Below, in pieces: positions 1-11,521 of a stretch of 64,000 bases of DNA. A model generated the notes under the pieces. The model did not search any database, was not told the origin of the DNA, and saw only the letters and a list, made by a program, of their open reading frames with translations. The position numbers were made by a program, and so were the translations under genes. Position 1 is the first letter of the stretch, and each line of letters opens with the position of its first letter. Source of the stretch: Fennellomyces sp. T-0311 (taxonomy: Eukaryota > Mucoromycota > Mucoromycetes > Mucorales > Lichtheimiaceae); NCBI GenBank assembly GCA_025266875.1, contig JALLLT010000021.1:558001-622000 (forward strand). Direction: 5' to 3'.

Positions 1-1061
1 GTTAGTGGTACCTTGTTCATGTAACGCTATGGTTACTTTTTGTGCGAGTCATGCTTTCTTTCATCATGGAACAAAAAAGCGGCTGTCCATTGTAACAAAG
101 AATAAGGTTGTATCGAATCAGAGCGGTAAAACAAGGCGTGAAGCGAGGCCGTGGCTTGCGTTCGTGGCCTTATTTATAGCGGCGTGCATGGTGCATGCAG
201 TACACAAACGTCAGTTATTTTTCTATTGTTTTGACTTTGGCATCCGTAGATTTCCTTTTTCGCTTTTGGAAAGTGGGTGGGCCGCGTTAGCCATATAAAG
301 TGAAACGTCTAAAAGAAGACGATGGAAAAACGCAGCGGTGATAGGGCAGGTGTTGCTGCTGCTGCTGCAAATGAGAGGGAGGGGACTGTGTCCAGCGCAC
401 GACAATGAAAAAAAAAAGATGTGCGCAGAATGATTAGCCATGGCCAAGCGGATAAATGGGGCAGCAGGCAGTTGCTCTTGGCACAAGCAAAGCGGTCATC
501 TGAGCAGACAAGCGCTGCAACGGGCTGGTGATCTGTTTACGTTCGGTAACAAACCGGGGAAAGCACCGATGCACCAGCCCTTCACACCGCTTGTGTCATC
601 CTGGGTTTCAAAGCACACAAAATCGGACCAAAGAGAAAAAACGATCGGCCTTCCATTCCCAGCGTGGCGCCATCGCAAGCGCGGGGGGGTGGGGGAGGGT
701 GTGCGGCAGGCCATGCGAGTTATTACATGTCAAGGCGTGAACAGAAAAAATGCTTGGCTTGGAAGCGTTTAAAAAGGGATCGTCGAAAACGAACGTGACA
801 CAAACATTGTTGCACGTTCGTTCTAAATATACCATCGTCCATATCATATCCAACGAATTTTTCACGCTCAATACCACTTGTTCCGCTTGCTCAGCTTCTC
901 TTTTTCTTCTTCTTCTTCTTCGTCGTCCGCGGCTTCCTTTCTCTCTCACTCTCCCCCACACACGCGAGGATCCTGCAGCTGTTTTGCCTCCTCCACCCCT
1001 TAACCCCTTGAATATATATTTTTTTTGCTAATAACTCACCCGGGGTAAAAAGAAAAACGCC
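1..1061. other. Upstream region, no gene seen
   Basis: No open frame here looks coding; short overlapping frames on both strands have no recognisable domain. A pyrimidine-rich tract at about 895-960 followed by A/T-rich sequence lies just 5' of the first gene, as is common at fungal promoters. A short CTG run lies near 354-368 and poly(A) near 408-417. Confidence 0.5.
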
Positions 1062-3362
1062 ATGCGAGATTCATTCTTCAAAATGTTCAGCTCGGTGAGG
1101 CTGGTCCAGGAAGTTTCGAGATCAGCACCGTCATCACATTCGCAGCAGTCGAATCCCCAGCCTGACGTCGTTCTTACTGTCGATACAACCGCAATCCCCG
1201 TCACATCACCTTCTCATCCAAGTCCCTCTCGGAATCAGGAACCGTCATCCGCTGCCTCGCCCAATTCAGCGTTTTCTTGGCCGCCGCATTCGTTTCAGCC
1301 AATGCCCTTTTCGTTCAATAACTATACACCCGCCACGTCCAGTCTGCCGCTCTGGATATCGTCATACAGTTATTACAAGCCAGCCCGGGGGATCAGGAGC
1401 TTGTTTCTGGGCATGTCACCCTCGCCGCAACAGCCAGCAGCACCACCAGCGACTCGAACACATGCTCGGAGGAACTCGCGACACGTACGACGATCGAGAC
1501 AGGCGTCCTATTCGATATCCAAACAGTCGAGCAGGAGAGGGAGCCGGACGTGGGGAAAGTCTATTCTCGACGGCGGCAAGGACAAATCAAAGTCCCAGAA
1601 GCTGCTGTGTCTTTGGCCCTTACCTGTCATTACGCGCTACACCATCCTCCTTTCGCTGATCATCTCCACCCTCAACTTCTTTGACGTGCTCCACGTGACC
1701 TGCTCCTCGCCATCCTTCGTGATCTACCGGCTCGAGATCCTCAACATGCTGCTATCGACGTTTCTGTTCGACTGGTCGCTTCAGGGCATCCTGCTGTTCG
1801 GCTGGAACATCCTAGTACTCGGTCTATTCGAGGGTTCGCTCACCCATATGCTGGGAGGCACGCGTCGTTTCATCAGCGTACTGCTTGGGATCGTTGTGGG
1901 CGTGTTCGGTCTTCGACAGGTCCTGGGCTACGTGTTTTCCAAATCCACAGGATGGGCTATCCCGACGCTCTTCTTCAGCAACTCGATGCACGAATGTAGT
2001 CAGGGTAAGCGCGAGAGAAAGGGAGAAAAAGGAAAACGTGTACTAAGTATAGATGCGCAGGCATCGCACCGTTCTTGTTTGCATTGCTAATGATCCAGTC
2101 ATTGAGCATCGACGACAAGTACATAATGATCTACGGCGACACGGACGATCTCGATCAAAAAGTGACCGTGCGCAAAGTCACGCTTCAGCTCTTCATGTGT
2201 CTTTTGAACTACACTGCCAAAAACATCTTGTGGTGGTCGCTGACAGGTCTTCTGACAGGCTTCATTGTTGCCCAAATCGTCTATCTCTGCTTTGTCACCC
2301 GCAGCGACCGCCAGCGCGATATCTGGGAGACCAGCAACAGCAAGGATATCGTGGAGGAATATCAGCGCAGCAAGTCGACGCCACTGTGGCGCCTCGTCTG
2401 GGGTGCACTTAAAAAAGGCATTGCTGTCATCATGATCACGTTACCGGTGTTGCTCCTGTTCAACAGCTACTACCATACACAGTCAAGTCTGGTCGATCCA
2501 GCCACGTTGAATCAGCTGACGCACGATCGGTACATGTTTACCTTTGTTGTCATGACTGCGCCTCGCCGCGGTGATCCTCCGCTGTTGTCAAGAACACTCT
2601 CCTCCTACCTCGAGAACTGGCCCGTTGATCCCGAGCCCGGGTCCTTGTACAGCCGGATACAGATCATGGTCTACACTCATTTCAGCAACCATTCCCAGTT
2701 CGACATTGCGAAGGAAAAGTTCTCGAACGATCTCAAGGGGCAGCGCTATCTGAAATGGGTCCGCGAAGAAGGCGACCAGATGAACCAGCGCTTGCATGTG
2801 TCCAAGGCTCTTCAGATGGCGACCGATAACTTCCAAAGCACGTATGTAGCTTTGGTGGAAGACGACTTTCCAGTGTGCGGCCGCGACTCTTGGCGCCAAG
2901 TCGAGAACGTGATCTACGAGGCAAGCACCCATGCCCCTGACCACTGCGGCGTCTTTGTGGCTACTGGCGGAAGGTAAGATTTTTGGCGATGCTGTCAGTG
3001 AGTTGTCTCAGCCTAACGAATGTGATTGTGCAGTGGCCTTTTCCTGAAGCCAGAGATCGCGCGTTTATCAGCGGACATCCTCGTAAAGTACACAGACACC
3101 CCTCCAGATATCGTGATCCAACGGTGCTTGCGTGGCGAGTTGCCCGAGTGCAGCCAATGCAAGCAGTCGCTGGTGACGAGCAAGACGTTACTCATGCACC
3201 ACATCGGATTCAACACATCAACAAGCGAAGACCGCGTATACACCAAAGACCAGTTCCAATGCGGCTGGCGCCATCCCTTCGTAAGTGCTTGAGCCCGGGT
3301 GATCGACAGTGCGACTAACGTGCAATTTGTAGAACGGCGATCCCAGCGTCATCACACTGTAG
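1062..3362 (+). CDS. Rhomboid-like membrane domain fused to a GT-A glycosyltransferase (GT54/PGAP4-like)
   Basis: Exons 1062-2004, 2061-2973, 3034-3280 and 3333-3362 give 710 aa. Residues 1-180 are Ser/Pro-rich and disordered. Residues about 185-390 hold several membrane helices whose order resembles UBAC2/DUF1751-type rhomboid pseudoproteases; no GxSG is visible. A further helix near 432-450 is followed by a soluble domain from about 475 containing VALVEDDF (an EDD/DxD-type metal-site motif) and several Cys, resembling MGAT4 (GT54) and the GPI-GalNAc transferase PGAP4. Intron 1 has a TACTAAG branch site and intron 3 a GACTAAC. Exon 2 alone runs without a stop from the rhomboid-like part into the transferase part, so the fusion is not a product of joining exons. 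A Golgi/ER role in glycan or GPI modification is inferred. A second ATG at 1083 is possible. Confidence 0.8.
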
Positions 3363-3658
3363 ACCATTGCTTGCATAGAAAGCCTAAATACCGCATCGCA
3401 TCTCCCTCATTATATTCACACTGCATCTATTCCACGCTATGTCCACTTATAATACTAATTATTTAATTCCTCTACGTGTGTATTATTTTTAAAAGTAAAG
3501 AATATTGATATTTAAAGTGCATCACGAGGCTCCGTTGACATGATTGCCCATATTGAGAAGCTGCATGCGTGAAATCACCATTCCTGGCCCACCTGCAAGG
3601 AGCAACCCTCTTTTCTTCCATCTTTTTTCCCTCTCTCTCCAACGCTTCAAAGTGTGCT

Positions 3659-4478
3659 ATGGCCACACGATCTGCTACCAAGGGCCCCGCTTTCGAGATT
3701 CGCTTTTGCGACGACAATGTACTTTTTTTCCCCTTGACATTCGCCTTTTTGTTGTGCAGTAAACTGATGACTCTTTTTCTCTTACGATTGCAGCGTGTGC
3801 AAGTGTTCGATCTCTCCGGGCCGCATGGCAAACAATTACCATTCGGTAAGTGTGTGCCTACATTGCAATGAACTGGGCGACTCATTGGACTCGAAAAAAA
3901 AGAATACCGGGAGGACGAAGTACTCGAAGGCCACCTTCGATACTCGAAATTGATCGGTTACACCCCGCCAAAGGACGAACAGTCGCCGACGCCCATCCGA
4001 CCGAAAGTGTCGCAGGCGAATCAAGAGATCATCATGCAGAACAGCTTGCGACGTAGCGAAATGTACTCAATGGCATCACCCACTTCACCCACTACATCCA
4101 TCATGTCCTCCGTGCGGGTAAGTTTAATCACAACTTTGAAGGAGAAGGGGTCACTGATCTTGCTCGCTCGAAAAAAAACAAAACTAGGAGGAAGTCGGCA
4201 GCGCATCATTGCAGCCGCATGATGGCCCGGTCCATCCTTCCGCAAATTATATGAGGGAAGAGGCGCCGAATACACCCATCCCCACTCGGGTCACGGCAGC
4301 AGTAAGAGCACCTGATCCCGTTGCCTTGACAACATTCCAGCATAGCAACTATTCGGCTGCCCCGTCAATGAACTCGCACACAGTTGTGGACGAAAAGTAC
4401 ACGAGCGATAACGAATGCCTGTATGCTCAGAATGAGAGGCAGCAGCGGAAAAGCGGCTGCTGCTGTGTAATTAGCTAG
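3659..4478 (+). CDS. Small CaaX-box (prenylated) protein, unknown function
   Basis: Exons 3659-3718, 3794-3845, 3903-4117 and 4188-4478 give 205 aa. All junctions keep frame, although the first donor (GTACTT) is weak. The protein has a short folded-looking N-terminal part, then a Ser/Thr/Pro-rich disordered region. It ends in GCCCVIS: CVIS is a CaaX box with Ser in last position (farnesylation preferred), and two preceding Cys could be palmitoylated. It probably sits on the cytosolic face of a membrane. No family was recognised. It starts about 300 bp after the fusion gene on the same strand. The start ATG follows a CT-rich leader. Confidence 0.68.
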
Positions 4479-4699
4479 TCCGCGCGAACAATACCTCTGT
4501 ATTTGTATATCTTTGTAGTCCATCTCCCTCGTTGTATCATAATTCATATTTAAGTCTTAGAAGCATGCCTGATTATAGAATGAGCCCGTTTTCTGTTGTT
4601 GGTTCATTTCGACCTTGCAACCTGTGTGACTATTCAAACAATAATCAACCTCGCACACCAAGCTTTAAGCTTGATTTTCTTCCTTCTCCCCCCCCCCCA

Positions 4700-6145
4700 A
4701 TGGAAAGATATCCACGAGGTTACGATGAACGCTACCGTAACTATTTTGACCGTCCTCGGTCGGACACATATCGTCCGGGCGAAAGCTATCGCTCGGACAG
4801 AGATTATAGGGATGGAAATGGGAGCAATTATTCACCCAGCAGTCGTTACGCATCGTCTCGTTCACCAGCTCATGGTCTGAGCAGCAGCAGCAGTGGTGGT
4901 GGTGGTGGTGCGCCAAGTGGCAGTTCCAGAGGTGGCGATCGATACATAGACGATCATTGGTATGGCGGTTATCCTGATCCACGTGCCCATGGTTCATCGC
5001 ATTACTCTCCTTCACGGGGCTCGTCTCCGTCGCGTTCGTCTCCTTCAGCATCACCTCGTCGCCAATCGTACGGCAGCTACTACTCACGACGTTCAAATCC
5101 ATACCCGCCACCGCATTCTCGTCGATCATCGCCATCGCCCGGTCGACGTGAGTCGTATGACCGTCGTTCACCGTATCATGGAAGTAGTGGCACTGGGAAC
5201 AGCAGTAGTCCAGGCCATCCTCCTCCTTCCTCGAGTGTATCTGGTGCACCGTATCCTCCCTCCACATCAGGGAGTAGCTACCCGTATTATCGGTCGAGCA
5301 GCACTTCGCAATCGCCTGTGCCTCCGTACCCCTCGTCATCTTACTCTCCACGCAGGCACTATCCCGGCCCACCTCCACCGTCCTACTCACCTCGATCTTC
5401 GTCACGGCCTCCGCCGCGCTACTACGGACCGCCGCGCGATCCACCTTCTGCACCTCAGCCAAAAATCTCCACATCCACGTCCTCTTCTTCATCTGCATCC
5501 TCAAATATGCCGGCGAGTTCCTATCGTCCTTCCGTGGATACAACTTCTGCAGAATCTATGCCATCATCACGACCGTCAACCCCTACGGCTGCGCAGCCTT
5601 CATCGACAACAGTAGCACCGGCATCGGCTCCACCCCCTCCTTCACAATCGTCATCGTATCCGACATCGGCGTACTCTCGTTCCTCATACAGCCACCACCA
5701 TCATCATCATTACCAAGGCCCTCCGCCGTCTTCAGCATCCTCTCGACACCCGCACGCTTCCAGCGCACCGCATCCCTCGTATCGTGGCTACCACCACCAC
5801 AACCCATTCATCTCGCAACCTCCTCGGCCACGTCAATCGTGCGCGCCAGACCAGGAAAAGGAGGTAAAGACAGACCAGTTTATTAGATGGCGCAATATAC
5901 ACTGACCAATGAAACCATAGCTGGAACGATATCACGCCGAAGATCGCAAGACATGTGCAGAGGAGATCAAGGTGCTGGCTGCCACCCGAAAGAGCCGTTT
6001 CCAGCTTGAGCTGGCCAACTGGGAAACAAACAAGCTGGATCATCAGCTGGAGCTCGTGCAAAAGCAATACGAGGACTGTGGGCTGGAGGAGTTGATCAAT
6101 ACTGAGCTGCGGTCCAAGTCGGCAGGGAAGGTTGGCAGGGCGTAG
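4700..6145 (+). CDS. Ser/Pro/Tyr/Arg-rich low-complexity protein with short C-terminal helical region
   Basis: Exons 4700-5863 and 5921-6145 give 462 aa. The first about 385 residues are low complexity: repeated SYSP, SPSR and RRSSP-like motifs, a Gly5 run near residue 70, His6 near residue 335 and Pro runs, like RNA-associated or phase-separating proteins. The second exon adds about 74 residues, rich in Glu/Lys/Leu with heptad-like spacing, likely an alpha-helix or coiled coil. No catalytic motif or named domain was recognised. The ATG at 4700 follows a C11 run; an upstream in-frame ATG at 4532 exists but lies in leader-like sequence. RS-like dipeptides suggest an RNA-processing role, but this is inference. 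Confidence 0.7.
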
Positions 6146-6212
6146 AAAACCGTATGACCTACAAATATATTAAATTGACACGCGACGTTGACATATTTAA
6201 ACAATTCATCCA

Positions 6213-7184
6213 ATGTTAAGCCTTCTTGTTACCCAAAGGCCCAGAATGCAGCAGCTCCTATTTGCCTTATGCACAGCCATAGCGCTGTCTTACCTCATCT
6301 CATCCAACAATGCAAAGAAACGATTGCGTCAACTGCCTGCCAACAAGGAACGAGTCATGATTATCGGCTGCTCATCAGGCATCGGACGAGACATTGCACT
6401 CAAATACGCTGCTCGCGGCGCCAAACTGGCACTTTTCGCAAGACGCTTGCCACTCATTGAAGCTCTGCGCTCCGAATGCGAACAAGCGGGATCCACCAAG
6501 GCCATTGCTGTGGCGGGTGATGTTGCCCAGACGACCGATTTGGACAAGCTCGTACAAGCGACAAAGCGTGAACTTGGCGGCGTGGACACTGTCATTTTCT
6601 GCGCCGGGCTCATTTCAGTGCGAGCATTTATGGAAGCCAGCGGAATCAAGGTTGAGTCCAACAAGGTCGTCCAGGTGCAAGAATCCTCGATGGACGAGGC
6701 TTTGGAGCATATCACCAATGTCAATTACATGGCACCTGTGCGTCTCACGCGCATGGTGCTACCCACGCTGATCGAGTCTTCTGTCGCCCCTAACATTATC
6801 ATCATGTCGTCACTTGCGGGAAAAGTGGGTGCACCAACACGTGCTCTGTATGCCGGATCAAAGCACGCACTGCATGGCTTTTTCGATTCGTTGCGTGTGG
6901 AAGTGGAGCCCTACAATGTTCACGTTGGTATCGTATGTCCGGGTACCGTGGATACCGAACTGCGCAACACCGCCGTGGATATGGCTAGTGGGGACGGCCC
7001 GGCAGCTGGATCGACACGCGGCAAGTTATCACCAGCTGCTGTGGCTCAAAGAACATTGGATGCCTCCGATCGACGAGAGCGTGAGGTGTTTATCCCGGCG
7101 TTGTTTGGATACGCGGCCATCTGGGCAAAGCTGATTGCAAGCAGCTGGGTGGATTGGGCAGCCAAGCGAAAATACCGCCAATAG
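6213..7184 (+). CDS. Membrane-anchored short-chain dehydrogenase/reductase (DHRS7/11beta-HSD-like)
   Basis: A single exon of 323 aa. An N-terminal hydrophobic helix (residues about 11-30) would anchor it in the ER or lipid-droplet membrane. The Rossmann nucleotide-binding motif GCSSGIG follows (about residue 52), then the NNAG-equivalent region (FCAGLIS), the catalytic Ser in IIMSSLAGKVG and the YxxxK pair in YAGSKHA. PG near VCPGTV matches the SDR cofactor loop. Family members reduce or oxidise steroids, retinoids, sphingoid bases or other lipids with NAD(P)(H); the substrate cannot be read here. Family length is normal. ATG 6213 is chosen because it precedes the anchor; a second Met is at codon 12. 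Confidence 0.9.
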   Translation: MLSLLVTQRPRMQQLLFALCTAIALSYLISSNNAKKRLRQLPANKERVMIIGCSSGIGRDIALKYAARGAKLALFARRLPLIEALRSECEQAGSTKAIAVAGDVAQTTDLDKLVQATKRELGGVDTVIFCAGLISVRAFMEASGIKVESNKVVQVQESSMDEALEHITNVNYMAPVRLTRMVLPTLIESSVAPNIIIMSSLAGKVGAPTRALYAGSKHALHGFFDSLRVEVEPYNVHVGIVCPGTVDTELRNTAVDMASGDGPAAGSTRGKLSPAAVAQRTLDASDRREREVFIPALFGYAAIWAKLIASSWVDWAAKRKYRQ

Positions 7185-7428
7185 TTTTCATAATTAGAAC
7201 ACTTGTATTTTTATATAGCAACATGACATTCCATCATTAAACTTTATATCGAACAGCTTCCTTTGCTCATTCACAGCCGGACTGCTACAAATTACCCACA
7301 CTCCTTTGTCTTGCCATAGCTTCCCCCCTCCTTGGAAACCCCCATCCCCTTATTTTTTCGAGATCCTCCAGCTAAACAGTAATTCTCTTTTCCTCCTTTT
7401 TCTTTTTATTCTCTTGCGACTCTGTTTT

Positions 7429-7444
7429 ATATATATATATATAC
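7429..7444. repeat. (TA)n run immediately 5' of an ORF
   Basis: A TATATATATATATATA run ends next to the ATG at 7445. It is either a microsatellite or a TATA-like core promoter element; its distance to the start codon is too short for a normal leader, so it more likely lies in the 5' UTR. Confidence 0.5.
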
Positions 7445-7861
7445 ATGTACAGACTTGCTTTCGCATTTTGCATACTAGCGATACCGACACTGGCTCAAAC
7501 AGAGGATGCACAGCCCACAACGACCGCATTGAACTTGACTGCATCTACAGAGCCCTCTGGTTCGACTACGGGAACACCCACCCCGGTCTTTTCAAACAGT
7601 CAGCCATCAACACAATACTCTCAATCGACAACTACAACCTCGGTATTGACACATTTCTCGATGCCTTCACGCACAGCCAGTTCCTCAACCTTCTCGAGCT
7701 TTCATCCGTTACAATCTGCACCTTATCCAGATGATTCCGTCGGGAAATATGGTCCATTGCATATTTCCGGTGCAAACAGTAATACTTCCGGTTTATATCA
7801 AAGTCTTGTCGCCTTGGCAGTCTTGTTTTCTTTTACGGCATTGCTTATGCTAAAGGTGTGA
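7445..7861 (+). CDS. Small secreted Ser/Thr-rich protein with GPI-anchor-like C terminus
   Basis: 138 aa, no intron. Residues 1-17 form a signal peptide (hydrophobic core FAFCILAI, cleavage after TLA-Q). The mature part is dominated by Ser/Thr with N-glycosylation sequons (NLT, NTS). The last about 20 residues are hydrophobic (LVALAVLFSFTALLML) and preceded by small residues (SGANSNTSG), the pattern of a GPI-attachment signal. It is probably a glycosylated cell-wall or plasma-membrane surface protein. No enzymatic domain is present. Confidence 0.75.
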   Translation: MYRLAFAFCILAIPTLAQTEDAQPTTTALNLTASTEPSGSTTGTPTPVFSNSQPSTQYSQSTTTTSVLTHFSMPSRTASSSTFSSFHPLQSAPYPDDSVGKYGPLHISGANSNTSGLYQSLVALAVLFSFTALLMLKV

Positions 7862-8150
7862 AAAAAACACACCATTCTTTTCTTCTTGCATTTTCCCTCC
7901 TCTCCCATTATATAGTCAGCCACAGCCATTTTGTTTTCTTTCCTTTTTTTCCACAAATGTAGTAGTAAGTAAGCACACTGCAGTTTCGTTTTTCACGACA
8001 ATGAGTTACATTGGGTATAATTAAACACATTAAAACTTTTTTGTATATAATGCCTAGGCGATCTGAACCTGCAGATCTACAAATAGAATTTACAAAGATA
8101 CTTGTTGACTACAAATGGGCAAGTATCTAATTAAAGTCACATTAGGATGG

Positions 8151-11100
8151 CTAAGGTATGTCGATATGCGATGGCAATGAACACTTGAGTGTGTCCCGGT
8201 AAGTTCGGTATTTGATAATTTCGTGAAGCAGGTACTGCATTTTGTTTTCCCAATTATCCAGCGCTATCGACCTGTTGTTCGATGATTTGGGTCCAGTAAA
8301 CTATCGAGTATTCCCAGTGTAAATATAAAAACTCCACATAACTCCTCTGATATGCCTGTTGTAATTACCCTTTTGTTAATGCACTCTCGAGCTGTTCGAT
8401 GTTGCTTAATTTCGTGCTGTAAAAAGGCAATGTGCCGCTCGAGAGTTTCCACTTTCTCGGTCTCCGTAAGAGTACTTGCAACAAACGACGGTACTGGCGC
8501 AATCCAACATGATAATTTGCACTCTACGCTATTTTCGGTATCATGTAACGGGCTCCAACCGAAATCAAGGTTGCAAACAGCTCCCGGTAGCGATTCCTTA
8601 CTTAGCAACGCCGACCAGTAATTGCAGCAAGTAACCCACTCCAACGTCGATTCCAGGTCGTGAGATTCAAATAACCATACAGCTCCATCTGATGTCTGTA
8701 AACTAAAGACGTGCTGTCGCTCTCCATGCCATCCTGGTGGCGGCAACGAGTTTGCAAGTGCATGCTTGAGATCAATGGTCTCCATTGGCTCAGTCGGACT
8801 ATTGCTGTGGTTCTATTTATGCAATTACATGTATGAGATTTTAGTAGCCTTCAGTGTAACAATTGCTTACCTGGTAATAATGCTGAAAGTCACTGATATG
8901 AGAATACTTGTGATGATTTCCAAGTATTGCAGCAAAGCTTTTTCTTTTTTGATCCTTTGTCATACCATGGCATGGCCGACAAAGATCAGCTTTTCCTTCG
9001 TGTACTTTTAAAATGCACGGCTGCCATGTTCGATGTCGTGCTTTTTTGTTATGGCGCTCCATCACGTGCTTTTGCATAACGACTGCTTCTTTGCGAGCTT
9101 GAATTCCAGTGTCAATGTTTCTTTCCGAAACACTTGCGCCGTTGTCACCGCTGTCGTTGGCACAGAATGAAGAACTTGGTGAGTGCGAGATACGTCGCTG
9201 GTCAAACGGATGATCGTCATTGCCAATATATAGCCGTGTCAATGGTGAAAGTAAGGATTGACCACGTCGACGTCGTAGTAACGCTTTTTTATCCATGGAT
9301 ATCTCTGGTTCATCACTTGCCGAACTTTTTGGCTGACTTGTTTGGATAATTTGTTTCGCCTTCACAGAAGAGTACAAATCCTAATATGTTATTTGTTATA
9401 GCCTTGCTCTTATGCCTTTGAATCCAGCAGCACTAACCCGCAAAAGATCTTCGATATCCTGTTGCCACGATTGCTGAGCGTTCGTTGATCCGTGTGCCGC
9501 GATCACTGTAGTCGGGTTATCACTACTGTGACTATTATCAGGGGTAGTTGTGGAAATTGAATTCCCTTTACAGTTTTTTGCGGGTTGTTGCAGCTGCACA
9601 TCACTCGGCGTTGATATACTGCTGATACTCTTAGAACTAATACTTCTACGCGGGATCCATCGTGACGAGGCGTTTGAGGCGGATGACAAGGCTGACAATA
9701 CACTTTCGCTCATTGGCAAAATCCCTCGTCGTCGACTAACCTTATTGCTGTCATTTATATCGTCAACAGGTTGTCCTGGAATCGCCAAATCGCAAACCGT
9801 TGCCATTGTGTTTCTGATAAATTTTGCCCGTGTCATCTTTTTGTGATTTTCGTACACACCGTGTAAATCGGTATTCAACAGTAGCAAGGAATATACTATT
9901 GCATGAACAACATCTAGAAAAAAATTGATTCTAAGTTGGTTTCCTTTTTTGAAAAAGGGGGTGTACATTACTTACCGGAGCTACGCATAATACTGGTCGG
10001 ATTACACTCCCAGTACCGACTAGCAAATACTTCAAGAATTCGATCGATCTGTTGTGCTTCTGCTTTAAAATACATCTTGCCGCAAAGTTTGCGAAACGAA
10101 TCATCGATTCTTTCTCCTCCAAAATCAAAGTTACTCATATACTGCTTGAGTACGCTCGATCTGAAATGATCACTATTATCATTGGGAGGAAAAGGGGTTA
10201 GTTTCTCTCTTGTATATATCCAAGTAATTCATTAATTATACTTTGTTCCGAGCCATTCGGCTATCCGTTCTCGTTCGCAAACACCATCATCTTCATTCCA
10301 TAATCGCTCGGCTGTCAACTTGACATACTCAAAGGCAACTTCATCGTCATCGGAAGAGGTTCCGCTTTCATTGTGATTGGGTTGCTGCACAATATCTGCA
10401 GGACATGAGGACGACATTTGAATTGAAGGCAGCGACGATCGCGAAGCTCGTCGTTCGTTAGGTGCGTCTCGATTAGCGATAACTTGCTGTTTATCTGCAT
10501 CCGTATCGTCGACATTTTGGGATGAAGTTTCGAGATGTTGATCTTTTTCGATGCACATGCGTCCGCATGAAAATCGCTTGCTACTAGATAACGATACATC
10601 GCTCTTGCTGCGTGTCAATTCGATAAATGATATATAATCCTCGTCGTCTTCGTTTCCAGATGCAAAAGTATTGTAAATTGAGCTCACGGTGATACTTGAT
10701 CGACTTGCAGCTTTACTGATCATGCTACTGCGGGAGTTGCGCTTACTAACTGATGGCTGTGCATAGTCGACTCGTACACTTTTTATACTTTTTGCAAGTT
10801 GCATCCTTGAATCGGTTGAATCTAATACTGGAATTGTCATGTCGCCGACAAGTGGTACTTGGTCTACTTTATTCAACGGGTGGTGGTTATCATTTTCAAA
10901 TGTCGCTGATGACGAATCGGACGTTTCTTGTACAAGTTGTTGCGGTATCAAGGTAATTGCACAAAGCTCGGTTTCGTTTACGTTTCTCCTATTCCGTCGC
11001 AAACTCTTCTATTGCTAAAAGTTAGCACTTTTGAAATAGAAACAACTAGTTATTTCCTTAACTGGTCTGAGTCTTCGGATCAGCAGACTCAAAGACTGTA

Positions 11101-11521
11101 ACGTGCATTATAAGGGGGTAAAGAGTAATTTTGAGTTTCTGGATTGCAACCTGGACATGCCAGTTGTTCGATACCTTACCCTTGTTAATGAATTATTATT
11201 TACTTTTTTAGGTGGATCGACCGTCGTACTCAATCGCCTTGATAATGGTAATGAACGTGATTTCGTTTTCATATAGTTTCGATATTGGCTATTTCGCCAA
11301 CGTTTGGTCTTTTTTGTGGGTTCTCGGCTTTCTTCCGCAAGACCTTTATAATAATTTATTGTCAAGGTTCTTCGTGGCGTTCCCTTTTTTTTAATTGACA
11401 TACCACGTAAGTCATTGGTGAGACATCGATTTAGTGATATTCCAGACATTTGGCGGGAATTAGAATGCGGCAAGCGACTGGTATTCTGGATAGCCTGTCG
11501 ACTAGATCCAGAAGATGCCAT
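8151..11521 (-). CDS. Sec7/PH-domain Arf guanine-nucleotide exchange factor (EFA6/PSD-like)
   Basis: Exons (high to low) 11521-11180, 11008-10242, 10160-9976, 9913-9438, 9380-8871, 8812-8385 and 8271-8151 give about 942 aa. The N-terminal 370 residues are basic or Ser-rich and disordered. The Sec7 domain begins at RIAEWLGT and continues through FDFGGERIDDSFRKLCGK, the QQIDRILEVFASRYWECNP segment and the diagnostic LLLLNTDLHG loop. Next come EDLLRDLYSSVKAKQI and a split PH domain (YSSVK... HVFSLQTSDGAVWLFES). The C-terminal exon encodes LDNWENKMQYLLHEIIKY, typical of the coiled segment after the PH domain. It should activate Arf GTPases at the plasma membrane or endosomes. All junctions keep frame; the last one (donor GTGCAT at 8384) is the weakest and may be off by a few codons. 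A reading that stops at 8264 would cut off the conserved C terminus. Confidence 0.88.

Noticed and set aside
4665..5543. 292-codon minus-strand open frame
   Set aside because: Antisense shadow of the Ser/Pro-rich protein gene; low-complexity codons on + create a long open frame on -. No domain.
8264..8384. Stop at 8264 as the end of the ArfGEF
   Set aside because: Downstream minus-strand sequence encodes the conserved NWENKMQYLLHEIIKY segment, so an intron is present.
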